Notes under the pieces: generated by a model | Databases searched by the model: none | What the model was told of the DNA's origin: nothing | Seen by the model: only the letters and a program-made list of their open reading frames with translations | Assembly: GCA_963821025.1 (NCBI GenBank) | Contig: CAWGCG010000003.1 | Coordinates: 682,001 to 746,000 of the forward strand | DNA from: WHSW01 sp963821025 | GTDB lineage: Bacteria; Actinomycetota; Thermoleophilia; Solirubrobacterales; 70-9 | Direction: 5' to 3' | Length of the DNA: 64,000 nucleotides | Part shown: positions 8,541 to 17,310 of the stretch, in pieces | How positions within the stretch are numbered: the stretch's first letter is position 1 | Layout of the letters: the number at the start of each line of letters is the position of its first letter | Made by a program: the position numbers and the translations under genes

Positions 8541-9431
8541 CTATCCGCGGCCGAGCATCGCGACGAGCTCCGCCGCGACCTCGGCGTCGGAGCGCGCGCT
8601 GCGGTCGATCGTGCGCACGTCGGCCATCCTCTTCATCCAGGTGAGCTGGCGGCGCGCGTATCGCCATTGGGCGGTCTTCATCGCCTCGAGATCGCCGGCG
8701 AGCAGCTCGTCGAAGCCGATCGCATAGCGGGCCGTGCGCGAGGCTCCCGCAAGGCGCGCGCTCTCGGCCTCGTCGGCGGCGCCGAGCTTCGCCATCTCCT
8801 CGACCCGTGCCGCGATCCGCGCTCGCAGCTCGTCGCGATCGCAGATGATCCCGGCGAGCAGCGTCGGGCGTCGCAGCCGCTCGCTCCAGAGTCCCTTGGA
8901 GTCGACCGCGGGCTCGATCCCGGCGCGTGTGAGCTCGGTCAGCCTCGCGATCCGCTTGCGGTCGTTCGGATGCGCGCCGGCCGCGAGCATGGGATCGAGC
9001 TCGCCGTGTAGCGCCGCCGGCCCGCGCGCTGCGAGCTCACGCTCGACCTCGGCGCGCAGCTCGGCGGTGACCGGCGGGCGCAGCTCGAGCTCGGCGAGCG
9101 CCGCGCGCATGTAGAGGCCGGTGCCCCCGACCACGATCGGGCGCCGCCCGGTCGCGAGCAGCTGATCGATCTCGGCGTGAGCAAGGTTGGCGAAGCGGCC
9201 AGCGGAGAACTCGCCGTCGATCGGGACGATCCCGATCAGCCGGTGCTCGAGGCGCTTGCGCTGGGCCGGGCTCGCCGCGCCGCTGAGGATCTCGAGCCCG
9301 CGATAGACCTGGATCGCGTCGGCGGAGATCGCCACCGGGTCCTCGCCGCGCTCGCGCAACCGCCCCGCTACCTCGATCGCGATCTCCGTCTTGCCGACCG
9401 CGGTCGGCCCGAAGATCGCCAGCACCCGCAT
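8541..9431 (-). CDS. miaA: tRNA dimethylallyltransferase MiaA
   Basis: MiaA transfers the dimethylallyl group of DMAPP to N6 of A37 in tRNAs reading UNN codons. The 296-residue protein has the P-loop GPTAVGKT (residues 9-16), the conserved SADAIQVYRG segment that recognises the tRNA, HRLIG and VVGGTGLYMRA. It lies 16 bases after miaB, which modifies the same nucleoside next, so the pair probably forms one transcript. The ATG at 9431 follows directly. Length is normal. Confidence 0.95.
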   Translation of the reverse strand: MRVLAIFGPTAVGKTEIAIEVAGRLRERGEDPVAISADAIQVYRGLEILSGAASPAQRKRLEHRLIGIVPIDGEFSAGRFANLAHAEIDQLLATGRRPIVVGGTGLYMRAALAELELRPPVTAELRAEVERELAARGPAALHGELDPMLAAGAHPNDRKRIARLTELTRAGIEPAVDSKGLWSERLRRPTLLAGIICDRDELRARIAARVEEMAKLGAADEAESARLAGASRTARYAIGFDELLAGDLEAMKTAQWRYARRQLTWMKRMADVRTIDRSARSDAEVAAELVAMLGRG

Positions 9432-9447
9432 CCGCTCGGCCGGCTGG

Positions 9448-10770
9448 CTAGACGCGGCTGAGCAGGCGCTCGTGGCCGCTCAGCGTCTGCGAGGTGGCCG
9501 CGGTGATCTCGACCTCGACCAACTCTCCCAGGGCAGCGGTACCCTCGAAGTTGACCGCCTTGTTGTGGCGGGCGCGGCCACGCAGCTGTGCCGGATCGCG
9601 GCGCGCCGGACCCTCGACCAGGACCTCCATCGTCCGGCCGACGAAGCGCTGGGCGCGCTCGCGGGCCCGGCGCTGGACCGCCTCGACCAGTCGCTGCATC
9701 CGCTCGCGCTTGACGGCGTGCGAAACAGCGCCGTCGAGCATCGCCGCCTCGGTCTCGCGCCGCGGCGAGAAGATGAAGGTGAAGGCGCTGTCGTAGCCGA
9801 CCTCCTCGACCAGCTCGAGCGTCTCGGCGAAGTCGGCCTCGGTCTCTCCGGGGAAGCCGACGATGATGTCCGTGGTCAGGGCGCAGTCGGGGACGTGCTC
9901 GCGAATCAGCGCGACCCGGTCGAGGTAGCGCCGGCGGTCGTAGGTGCGCCGCATCGCCTTGAGGATCCGCGAGGAGCCCGATTGCAAGGGCAGGTGGATG
10001 TGCTCGCAGACGGCCCCTAGCTCGGCGTGGGCGCGGATCACGTCCTCGCGCATGTCCTTCGGGTGCGGGCTGGTGTAGCGGATTCGCTCGATTCCCTCGA
10101 TCGCGTCGACCATCGCAAGCAGCTCGGCGAAGCTGGTCCGGCGCTCGCGCGGCAGGTCGCGGCCATAGCTGTTGACGTTCTGGCCGAGCAGGGTGACCTC
10201 GCGAACCCCGTCGGCGACCAGTCGCTCGACCTCGGCTAGCAGCTCGAGCGGGTCGCGGCTTTGCTCGCGCCCACGGGTCGAGGGCACGATGCAGTAGGCG
10301 CAGCGACAGTTGCACCCCTGGGAGATCTGCAGCCAGGCCTGAAACTCTCGCTCGCGCTTCATCGGCAGATGTCCGGAGAAGTCCTCGAACTCGAAATAGC
10401 CCTGGGCCGTGAGCGAGTCGGAGGTGAGGAACTCCGCCAAGCGCCCGATCTGGCCCGGGCCGAAAGCGACGTCGACGAACGGGAAGCGCTCGAAGACCTC
10501 CTCCTTGACCGACTGGGCCCAGCAGCCTCCGACCCCGACGATCCGCTCCGGATCCTCGGATTTGAGTCGCTTGGCCTGCCCCAGGTGGGCGATGAAGCGG
10601 CTGTCGGCGGCCTCGCGGATCGAGCAGGTGTTGAACAGGATCAGGTCGGCGTGGTCGCGCTCGGGCGCTCGCTCGTAGCCGAGCGAATCGAGCATCCCCT
10701 GCATCCGCTCGGAGTCGTGCTCGTTCATCTGACAGCCGAAGGTGGTGACGTGATAGCGCTTCGCGCTCAC
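9448..10770 (-). CDS. miaB: tRNA-2-methylthio-N6-dimethylallyladenosine synthase MiaB
   Basis: MiaB is a radical-SAM methylthiotransferase that adds the methylthio group at C2 of i6A37. The 440-residue protein has the N-terminal auxiliary-cluster cysteines C13, C49 and C83. The radical-SAM triad CxxxCxxC is C153, C157 and C160, within QGCNCRCAYC. The central repeat VTLLGQNVNSYG and a C-terminal TRAM-like segment (MEVLVEGPARRD) follow. The start is GTG at 10770, eleven bases from the MFS gene stop. It precedes miaA, so the two act in sequence on the same tRNA base. Confidence 0.95.
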   Translation of the reverse strand: MSAKRYHVTTFGCQMNEHDSERMQGMLDSLGYERAPERDHADLILFNTCSIREAADSRFIAHLGQAKRLKSEDPERIVGVGGCWAQSVKEEVFERFPFVDVAFGPGQIGRLAEFLTSDSLTAQGYFEFEDFSGHLPMKREREFQAWLQISQGCNCRCAYCIVPSTRGREQSRDPLELLAEVERLVADGVREVTLLGQNVNSYGRDLPRERRTSFAELLAMVDAIEGIERIRYTSPHPKDMREDVIRAHAELGAVCEHIHLPLQSGSSRILKAMRRTYDRRRYLDRVALIREHVPDCALTTDIIVGFPGETEADFAETLELVEEVGYDSAFTFIFSPRRETEAAMLDGAVSHAVKRERMQRLVEAVQRRARERAQRFVGRTMEVLVEGPARRDPAQLRGRARHNKAVNFEGTAALGELVEVEITAATSQTLSGHERLLSRV

Positions 10771-10780
10771 GACGCGGATC

Positions 10781-11998
10781 TTACGGCGGCGCCGGGGAGG
10801 GGGCGCGAAGCGCGCGGGTACTCACCGTTAGAGCGAGGGCGCATATGGTGGCCAGCATCGCCGCGCCGGCGAGCACGGCGCGGGCACCGAAGGCCTCCGC
10901 GACAGGCCCGGTCGCTAACAGCCCGACCCCGCCGGCTGTCGTACAGGCGGTGATGAACGCGAGCATCGCCTTCGCGCGAATCGCCCGCGGCGCCGTCATC
11001 GTGATCAGGGTGTTGGTGGGCGCGTTCGCGACGGGGTTCGCGATGCCGTTGATCAGCAGAGCCATGGCGAGTACCGCCAAAGGCAGGTCGAACGCGAGAA
11101 TCCAGAGCGGCAGAGCCTGCACGTAGATCGCGGTGCGGATCACCGCCACCGGCTCACTGCGCGCCAGCCGGAGCGCCGGCACGGTTCCCAATAGTGCGCC
11201 GACTCCGAACGCGGCTAGCAGCAAGCCGGCTACCCCCGCGCGTTCGTCGAAGGCGGTGAAGGCGAGGATCGGCAGCGACAGGATCACCGCCTGCATCGCG
11301 AGCTCTAAAGCAGCGTAGACAACAGTCAGCGAGCCCAGCAGGTGGTCGCCGGCGAGACAACGAACCCCGTCCCAGAGGCCACCGGCCCCTTGCGACCCCT
11401 GATCGTCGACGCCGGTCCGCGGGACGCCGAAGGCGACCAGGATCGCCGCGATCAGGTAGCTGACGGCGTCGATAACCAGGACCTCGCTGGGTCCGCTCAG
11501 CACAATCAGCGATCCCGCCAACGCCGGGCCGAGCACGAGCGGGAGACGATTGGCGAACTGGAGCAGAACGTTGCCGCGGTTGACGACCGCGGCGTCGTCG
11601 CCGAGCAGCTCCGGAAGGATCGTCCGCTGCGAGGTGAAATGGGCGGGGAAGAACGCCCCGAGCGCGAACGCGATCGGCACCAGGATCCCGAACGAGAGCG
11701 CATCGAGAGCGTCGAGCAGTGGAATCAGGGCGACCAAGGGTGCCCGGGACAGATCGCAGCCAACCATCGTTCGCCTCGGCCCCAGCCGAGCCGCGATCTG
11801 CCCGCTCGGTATTCCGAGCAGGGCCATCGGCAGCCACTCCGCGGCGGCCACCAGACCGGCCTTCGAGGCCGAGCCGGTCGTCTCCAGCACCAGCCACGGA
11901 AGCGCCAGCGCGGTCATCGCCGAGCCGGTGGTCGAGACGATCTCCGCTGTCAGCAGCGGCCGGACGCCGCGGCGGCTGAGCAGCCCGAAGGGGCGCAT
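10781..11998 (-). CDS. MFS transporter
   Basis: This 405-residue membrane protein has about twelve helices. The loop IPSGQIAARLGPRRTM between helices 2 and 3 is the major-facilitator signature. The pattern resembles MFS efflux proteins of the DHA3/enterobactin-exporter type (MdtG/MefA-like), for example PSEVLVIDAVSYLIAAILV after helix 5. The transported compound is unknown. It sits between cytochrome c and miaB with short gaps, so cotranscription is possible but a shared function is unlikely. Confidence 0.82.
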   Translation of the reverse strand: MRPFGLLSRRGVRPLLTAEIVSTTGSAMTALALPWLVLETTGSASKAGLVAAAEWLPMALLGIPSGQIAARLGPRRTMVGCDLSRAPLVALIPLLDALDALSFGILVPIAFALGAFFPAHFTSQRTILPELLGDDAAVVNRGNVLLQFANRLPLVLGPALAGSLIVLSGPSEVLVIDAVSYLIAAILVAFGVPRTGVDDQGSQGAGGLWDGVRCLAGDHLLGSLTVVYAALELAMQAVILSLPILAFTAFDERAGVAGLLLAAFGVGALLGTVPALRLARSEPVAVIRTAIYVQALPLWILAFDLPLAVLAMALLINGIANPVANAPTNTLITMTAPRAIRAKAMLAFITACTTAGGVGLLATGPVAEAFGARAVLAGAAMLATICALALTVSTRALRAPSPAPP

Positions 11999-12014
11999 CG
12001 ACCCGGGGAGCGGC

Positions 12015-12611
12015 TCAGCTCTTGCCGGCGGTGACCTGTGACAGGTAGGAGACGAGCGCGTCGAGCTCCTCGGGGCTGAGCGAGTCGCCGTAGCTCTGCG
12101 GCATCACGTTGGGCGGATAGCCCTCCTCGACCACCTTGTTCGGGTCGACGATCGACTGCTCGATGAACGCCTTCGACTTGCCCGACAGCGCGCCGTCGAG
12201 CGCCGGGCCGGTGGTCGCGGTCGAGCCCGCGTCGGCGAGCGTGTGACAGCCGGTGCAGCCCTCGGTCTCGAACACCTGGGCACCGTCGACCGAGGCGGTC
12301 GTCGTGGTCGAGGTCGTGGTGCCGGCGACGTCGCTGCCGACTTCCTCCTCGGCCTCCACCTGGTTGCCCTCGGCCTCATTGGTCGCGGCGGCCTCCGCCA
12401 GCTCCGTCTCGCGATGTTCCTGCTCATCCGCGGCGTTGAGCCACCCGAATGAGGCCGTTGCGACGACCAGGGTGGCGAAGATTGCGGCGACGCCGGCGAG
12501 CACGCCCTTCGAGCCGGGGAACTTCTCGAACCGGAGGCCGACGAAGGCGACCACGAGCGCCGCGACCACGAGCAGCGGTCCGACGATGAAGAAGATCGTT
12601 TCGTTGCTCAT
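12015..12611 (-). CDS. Membrane-anchored monohaem cytochrome c
   Basis: This 198-residue protein has two N-terminal transmembrane helices (about residues 7-27 and 36-58). An acidic and then Thr/Ser-rich linker (residues 62-107) leads to a class I cytochrome c domain with the haem site CTGCH (C119, C122, H123). A likely axial methionine lies in PPNVMPQSYG (M170). It probably carries electrons on the outer face of the membrane, perhaps to a cytochrome oxidase. No oxidase genes are in the window, so the partner is unknown. The Thr-run linker is an extended tether. Confidence 0.85.
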   Translation of the reverse strand: MSNETIFFIVGPLLVVAALVVAFVGLRFEKFPGSKGVLAGVAAIFATLVVATASFGWLNAADEQEHRETELAEAAATNEAEGNQVEAEEEVGSDVAGTTTSTTTTASVDGAQVFETEGCTGCHTLADAGSTATTGPALDGALSGKSKAFIEQSIVDPNKVVEEGYPPNVMPQSYGDSLSPEELDALVSYLSQVTAGKS

Positions 12612-12668
12612 CCGCGCGGGATGCTATCGACGGGCGGTGATCGACCCCGAGATCGGGGCCATGTCCCG

Positions 12669-14108
12669 CTAGCTCGCGTAGGCGGTCGAGCGGCTCTCGC
12701 GGATCACCGTGATCTTGATCCGGCCCGGGTAGTCGAGCTCGTGCTCGACCGCGGTCGCGGTCTCGTGAGCGATCAGCGCCGCGCGCTCGTCGTCGACCGC
12801 GCCCGGGTCGACGATCACCCGGATCTCGCGCCCGGCCCGCATCGCGAACACGCGCTCCACCCCCGGGTTTCGAGCGGCGATCTCCTCGAGGTCGCGCAGC
12901 CGGCTTACGTATTGCTCGAGCGCGTCGCCGCGGGCACCCGGGCGGGCGCCCGAGACCGCGTCGGCGGCCTGCACGATCACCGCCTCGACCGTGCGCGGCT
13001 CGACCTCGCCATGATGGGCCTCGATCGCGTGGACGACCGCGTCCGACTCGCCCCTGCGGCGCCCCAGCTTGGCGCCGACGAGCGCGTGCGGCCCCTCGAC
13101 CTCGTGGGTGACCGCCTTGCCGATATCGTGCAGAAGCGCCCCGCGGCGGGCGGTCTCGACCGAGGCGCCGAGCTCCTCGGCCATCAGCGCGGCCAGATGC
13201 GAGCACTCGACCAGGTGATCGAGCACGTTCTGGCCGTAGCTGGTGCGAAAGCGAAGCTGGCCGAGCAGCCGCGCCAGCTCGGGATCGAGCCCGTTGACCC
13301 GCGCGGCGAGCGCCGCCTTCTCGCCCTCCTCGAGGATCCGCGCATCGATCTCCTCGCGCGCGTGCTCGTAGGTCTCCTCGATCAGCGCCGGGTGGATGCG
13401 GCCGTCGGCGATCAGCCGTTCGAGCGTGATCCGCGCGATCTCGCGCCGGACCCCGTCGAAGCTCGAGAGGACCACCGCCGAGGGCGTCTCGTCGATGATC
13501 ACATCGACGCCTGTGAGCTTCTCCAAGGCGCGGATGTTGCGCCCGTCGCGGCCGATGATGCGGCCCTTCATCTCGTCGTTCGGGAGCTCGACCAACCGCG
13601 TCGTCGACTCGCTCGAGTGCTTTGCCGCGAGCCTCTGCATGGCGACCGCAAGGATGTTGCGCGCCCGCCGCTCGGCCTCGGCGCGCGTCTGCTCCTCGAC
13701 CTGAACCAGGCGCAGCCCGGCCTGATGCTTGGCCTCCTGCTCGACCTCGGCGATCAGCAGCTGCTTCGCCTGAGCGGCGCTGAGCCCGGAGAGCCGTTCC
13801 AGCTCGCGCCGCTGGACTCGCTTGGCCTGCTTCAACTCCTCGGTGGCGTTCGCCAGGTTGCGCTCGCGGTCACCGAGCGCCTGGGCGCGGCGCTCGAGGT
13901 CGCCGCTGCGCACGGCAAGCGACTCGGTCTCGCGCAGCGCCCGCTCCTCCATCCGGGCGATCTCCGCCCGCCGGGCCGTGAGCTCATCCGCGCCGTCGGT
14001 CGCGGCGGGGGCGCCGCCGTTGTCGGCCGGACCCGAAGCCTCGCTCGCCGCCGTCGAGGTTTCCCCGCGATCGCGCCGCCACGGTAGCCAGAGCGCGCGT
14101 TGACCCAT
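12669..14108 (-). CDS. rny: Ribonuclease Y
   Basis: RNase Y is an endoribonuclease that initiates mRNA decay. The 479-residue protein has a long charged coiled coil (about residues 42-160), a KH domain with GRIIGRDGRNIRALEKLTGVD, and an HD domain with LLHDIGKAVTHEVEGPHA supplying the metal-binding His-Asp. The C-terminal part (IKITVIRESRSTAYAS) is typical. The usual N-terminal membrane helix is absent: the first 45 residues are polar and Ala/Gly-rich. The purine-rich GGGAGAGAGGAAGCG before ATG 14108 supports this start. A GGAGCGCC/GGCGCTCC hairpin precedes it. Confidence 0.93.
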   Translation of the reverse strand: MGQRALWLPWRRDRGETSTAASEASGPADNGGAPAATDGADELTARRAEIARMEERALRETESLAVRSGDLERRAQALGDRERNLANATEELKQAKRVQRRELERLSGLSAAQAKQLLIAEVEQEAKHQAGLRLVQVEEQTRAEAERRARNILAVAMQRLAAKHSSESTTRLVELPNDEMKGRIIGRDGRNIRALEKLTGVDVIIDETPSAVVLSSFDGVRREIARITLERLIADGRIHPALIEETYEHAREEIDARILEEGEKAALAARVNGLDPELARLLGQLRFRTSYGQNVLDHLVECSHLAALMAEELGASVETARRGALLHDIGKAVTHEVEGPHALVGAKLGRRRGESDAVVHAIEAHHGEVEPRTVEAVIVQAADAVSGARPGARGDALEQYVSRLRDLEEIAARNPGVERVFAMRAGREIRVIVDPGAVDDERAALIAHETATAVEHELDYPGRIKITVIRESRSTAYAS

Positions 14109-14200
14109 CGCTTCCTCTCTCCCGGAGCGCCCGGCGCTCCGGTCTCGCGTTTCCCGCTGTCGGGCGACCTTCAGGCCGCCGCGGCTGCGGCCGCGAAGCG

Positions 14201-14317
14201 CTACTGGCTGTCCTGGGTGCGAACCTTCCGCGCGCCACCCTGCCTGCCGGGTCGGCTGCGGAGCCCCTCCTTCTCGCTCTCGGTTGGAATCACGGTCTCG
14301 GTTTCAAATTGAGCCAT
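14201..14317 (-). CDS. Possible small protein between recX and rny
   Basis: A 38-codon frame starting MAQFETETVIPTESEK fills part of the 276-base gap between recX and rny. It is acidic at the N-terminus and basic at the C-terminus (RSRPGRQGGARKVRTQ), and its start lies in less GC-rich DNA than the neighbouring genes. No family is recognised and there is no clear ribosome-binding site. It may be a genuine small gene or chance. Confidence 0.3.
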   Translation of the reverse strand: MAQFETETVIPTESEKEGLRSRPGRQGGARKVRTQDSQ

Positions 14318-14384
14318 TAGCTGCTTCGAGCGGCCCACGGCCGCCGCCTTGATCGTAGTCCGGCGGCCCGGCGAAGGCAAGACC

Positions 14385-14864
14385 TCATCGGCCGGCGTTG
14401 CTGCGCTCCAATCCCCGCACCGCGTCGTAGGCGAGCTCCGAGTCATATCCGCGGCGTGCGAGGTAGGCGAGGGCGCGCGAGCGCGAGCGCTCGTCGACGG
14501 GCGGGTCATCGCGCCGCTCGAGCAGGTCCATCGCCCGCTGCAGCTGGTCGTCACGGCCCTCGGCGCCGAGTGCGGACTCGATCTGCTCCGGCGCCAGACC
14601 CCGCGACGCCAGGGTCGCGCGGATACGCTCGGGGCCCCAACCGCGCAGCTCGCGCTTGTCCTCGGCGAACCGGCGCGCGAACTGTTCGTCGTCGAGCGCC
14701 CCCGCGAGGGCCAGTCGATCGACCGCGTCCTCGATCTCAGCGATCGCGAAGCCGTGCTCGGCCAGCCAAGCGCCGAGCTCGGCCGCCGTTCGCTCCTTCT
14801 GGGCCAGTGCCTCGAGCGCCCGCTCGTAGGGATCGCGCGACCGCTCCGATGCCCGGTAGGGCAA
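14385..14864 (-). CDS. recX: Regulatory protein RecX
   Basis: RecX binds RecA filaments and limits their extension and activity. The 159-residue protein shows the three-helix repeats of the family: DPYERALEALAQKERTAAELGAWL, the second repeat with LDDEQFARRFAEDKRELRGWGPERIRATL, and a third ending YLARRGYDSELAYDAV. It starts eight bases after the recA stop, the classical recA-recX operon arrangement. Confidence 0.92.
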   Translation of the reverse strand: MPYRASERSRDPYERALEALAQKERTAAELGAWLAEHGFAIAEIEDAVDRLALAGALDDEQFARRFAEDKRELRGWGPERIRATLASRGLAPEQIESALGAEGRDDQLQRAMDLLERRDDPPVDERSRSRALAYLARRGYDSELAYDAVRGLERSNAGR

Positions 14865-14872
14865 CGGAGCGC

Positions 14873-16021
14873 TCAGGCCGCCTTGCGCTCTGACTCGAGC
14901 GCCGCCTCGGCCGGCTCCTGCGCAGCGTCAGGCTCGTTCTCAGCGGGCTCGGGCTCGACGTCGGGAACCGCGCGCGGCGGCGTCGGCGCGCGGTCGATGC
15001 CGAGCTCGGCAAAGATCTTGCGCTCGATCTCGGCCGCCAGGTCGGGGTTCTCGGCCAGATACTGCTTGGTGTTGTTGCGGCCCTGGCCGAGGCGCAATTC
15101 GCCGTAGGAGAAGAACGAGCCGGACTTCTGGACCAGGTCGTGCTCGAGTGCGAGGTCGAGCAGGCCGCCCTCGTGCGAGATCCCGTCCCCGTACTCGATG
15201 TCGAACTCGGCTTGGCGGAAGGGCGCGGCGACCTTGTTCTTGACCACCTTGACACGGACCCGGTTGCCGACCGCTTCGGTCCCCTCCTTGAGGGTCTCGA
15301 TCCGGCGCATGTCGAGCCGTTGCGAGCAGTAGAACTTGAGCGCGCGACCGCCGGGCTGGGTCTCGGGGCTTCCGAACATCACCCCGATCTTCTCCCGAAT
15401 CTGGTTGGTGAACAGGCAGACCGTCTTCGCCCGGTTGAGGTTGCCGGCGAGCTTGCGCAGCGCCTGCGACATCAGCCGCGCCTGCAGCCCGACCGTCGTC
15501 TCTCCCATCTGGCCTTCCAGCTCCACCCGTGGGGTCAGCGCGGCGACCGAGTCGACGGCGACCACGTCGACTGCCCCCGAGCGGACCAGCACGTCGACGA
15601 TCTCGAGCGCCTGCTCGCCGTAGTCGGGCTGGGAGACCAGCAGCTCGTCGGTGTCGACGCCGATCCGCTTCGCGTAGATCGGGTCGAGCGCGTGCTCGGC
15701 GTCGACGAACGCGCAGACGCCACCGCGAGCCTGCGCCTGGGCGATGATGTGGTAGACGAGCGTCGTCTTGCCCGACGACTCGGGGCCGAAGATCTCGACG
15801 ATCCGCCCGCGAGGGACGCCGCCGATGCCCAGCGCGAGGTCGAGCGCCAGCGCGCCCGTGGGGATCTCCTCGATCTGCACGGCGCTCTTGTCGCCGAGCT
15901 TCATCACCGACCCCGCGCCGAAGTCCTTCTCGATCTGCTTGACCGCGGCGTCGAGGGCCGCGGTCTTTGCCTTGGCCTCCTTGTCGGCCGCCTTCAGATT
16001 CGCCTTGATCTCATCCGCCAT
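14873..16021 (-). CDS. recA: Recombinase RecA
   Basis: RecA forms filaments on single-stranded DNA, pairs homologous strands and stimulates LexA cleavage. The 382-residue protein has Walker A GPESSGKT (residues 79-86), Walker B VDVVAVDSVAAL, the L2 loop near NQIREKIGVMFGSPETQPGG and an acidic Glu/Pro/Ala C-terminal tail. ATG 16021 is preferred. The anti-SD-like AGAGGTGAT, which overlaps the thpR stop, is about eight bases upstream of it. A TTG at 16030 would add three residues but sits on the ribosome site. No actinobacterial SOS box (GAAC-N4-GTTC) was seen close by. Confidence 0.97.
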   Translation of the reverse strand: MADEIKANLKAADKEAKAKTAALDAAVKQIEKDFGAGSVMKLGDKSAVQIEEIPTGALALDLALGIGGVPRGRIVEIFGPESSGKTTLVYHIIAQAQARGGVCAFVDAEHALDPIYAKRIGVDTDELLVSQPDYGEQALEIVDVLVRSGAVDVVAVDSVAALTPRVELEGQMGETTVGLQARLMSQALRKLAGNLNRAKTVCLFTNQIREKIGVMFGSPETQPGGRALKFYCSQRLDMRRIETLKEGTEAVGNRVRVKVVKNKVAAPFRQAEFDIEYGDGISHEGGLLDLALEHDLVQKSGSFFSYGELRLGQGRNNTKQYLAENPDLAAEIERKIFAELGIDRAPTPPRAVPDVEPEPAENEPDAAQEPAEAALESERKAA

Positions 16022-16030
16022 CTTGTTCAA

Positions 16031-16663
16031 TCACCTCTTCTGGTCCCCGGGGGACGGCAAGTCGACGCCCGCCAGGGACACGTAATCGGCCCCCTGGGGC
16101 CTGAGATTGGAACGGTAGAGAGCCACCCGGACGGCTCCGAAGGGCTCGGTCAGCCCATCGGGCAGCCGCGTCGGCTGCTCTGTCACGCGTTTGGGACGCG
16201 CCTTGCCGCGGCGCTCGCCGCGCCCCGGTGCGATTCGCTCTGAACGAACTCTGGCCACCGTCACATGGGGCCAGAAGGCACGGTTCTCGGGGACGTAGAA
16301 GCCTTCTGCGGCGAGCGCGGTGGCGAGCTCGTCCTGAAGCTCGCCGGCCGCCACGCCGGCAGCGCCGAGCGCGTAAAGGCGCGGCCTGCCCTTCGGTCGC
16401 GGTGAGACCTCGGCCTCGAAGCGCAGCTCGACCGGTCTCGGCTCGATCGTGGTGACGATCTCGGCGATCGGGGGGATCGCGCGCTCGGGGTGATAGCCGA
16501 GAAAGCAGAGGGTGATGTGCAGCGCGGCGGCCCGCATCGGCCGCAATGCCGGGTCGGCGAGCCCGCCCGCCTGCCAGGTGGCCAGAGCCTCGCGCACGGG
16601 CTCGGGTAGGTCGAGGGCTACGAACAGGCGCGCCCGCGGGCTCTTCAGCCGCTGCTTGGCCAC
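16031..16663 (-). CDS. thpR: RNA 2',3'-cyclic phosphodiesterase (2'-5' RNA ligase family)
   Basis: ThpR/LigT proteins of the 2H phosphoesterase superfamily open RNA 2',3'-cyclic phosphates and can join tRNA halves in vitro. Both signature HxTx motifs are present, HITLCFLG and HVTVARVR, about 85 residues apart, and RLFVALDLPEPVREAL is a typical N-terminus. The start is uncertain: GTG 16663 or GTG 16672 both fit, and the open frame extends further upstream without homology. Its stop lies inside the recA ribosome site, so expression with recA is likely. Confidence 0.85.
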   Translation of the reverse strand: MAKQRLKSPRARLFVALDLPEPVREALATWQAGGLADPALRPMRAAALHITLCFLGYHPERAIPPIAEIVTTIEPRPVELRFEAEVSPRPKGRPRLYALGAAGVAAGELQDELATALAAEGFYVPENRAFWPHVTVARVRSERIAPGRGERRGKARPKRVTEQPTRLPDGLTEPFGAVRVALYRSNLRPQGADYVSLAGVDLPSPGDQKR

Positions 16664-16824
16664 CTGGCCCACGCTACGCGTCGCCGCGGCGCGAATGGCG
16701 CGCCGCGAGTCACGGATCGGTAACGGAGGCTGCGCAGAGCGCGCCCGCGCCACGCCGCACCCGCCTGGGTGGGGCGGATTGGTCCGCGAGGGCCGGAGTA
16801 ATCCGTCCCACCCGTGGACGAGGC

Positions 16825-17310
16825 TCAGAGCTCGACGTGGCGAAAGCTGACCCGACCGGCGTCGACCGTGGCGATGCCCATCGCGTGGCTCGGTGAGCGT
16901 CGGCGCTCGGTCGGGCTGCCGGGGTTGAAGATCTGAAAGTCGCCTTCGCGCTCGTGCAGCGGGATATGCGAATGGCCGAAGACGACCGCGCCGGCGCCGG
17001 GAAACGTGCCTCGCATCCGCGCCAGCCGTCCACGACGCGGGCCCGCGTCGTGGATGACGCCGATCCGCACGCCCGCGACCTCGACCTCGGTGCGCTCGGG
17101 AAGCATTCGGCGAAGCGAGGCGTCGTCGACGTTTCCGTGCACGGCGATCAGCCGCGGGGCGATCGCGGCGATCTCGCGATGGACGGCGGCGGTGGAGAAG
17201 TCTCCGGCGTGGATCAGCAGCCCGCAGGACCGGATCAGCTCGAGGCAGCGCTCCGGCAGTCGCCGGCGACCGCGCGGCAGGTGAGTGTCGGCGACCACTG
17301 CGATCGTCAC
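16825..17310 (-). CDS. YfcE/MJ0936-type metallophosphoesterase
   Basis: This 161-residue protein is a calcineurin-like phosphoesterase of the small YfcE/MJ0936 family. These are dimetal enzymes that act on phosphodiesters or phosphomonoesters. The metal ligands are visible in order: VADTHLP (D-x-H), HAGDFS (GD), HGNVDD (GN), VIHD and GHSHIP. The physiological substrate is not known. It overlaps the upstream epoxide hydrolase by four bases. The roughly 160 bases between its stop and thpR contain no recognisable feature. Confidence 0.88.
   Translation of the reverse strand: MTIAVVADTHLPRGRRRLPERCLELIRSCGLLIHAGDFSTAAVHREIAAIAPRLIAVHGNVDDASLRRMLPERTEVEVAGVRIGVIHDAGPRRGRLARMRGTFPGAGAVVFGHSHIPLHEREGDFQIFNPGSPTERRRSPSHAMGIATVDAGRVSFRHVEL

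Noticed and set aside
12621..14087. A 488-codon plus-strand frame opposite rny
   Set aside because: RNase Y is certain on the other strand. The plus-strand product is a low-complexity shadow.
14100..14312. Plus-strand frame of 70 codons in the recX-rny gap
   Set aside because: No ribosome site or family. It runs against the operon, and the opposite-strand small frame is only slightly better supported.
16664..16824. GC-rich inverted sequence GCCGCGGCGCG...GCGCGCCGCG upstream of thpR
   Set aside because: Imperfect and low complexity, expected by chance at this GC content, with no T-tract.
16031..16830. Search for an SOS (LexA) box upstream of recA-recX
   Set aside because: No GAAC-N4-GTTC site was found between the phosphoesterase and recA.
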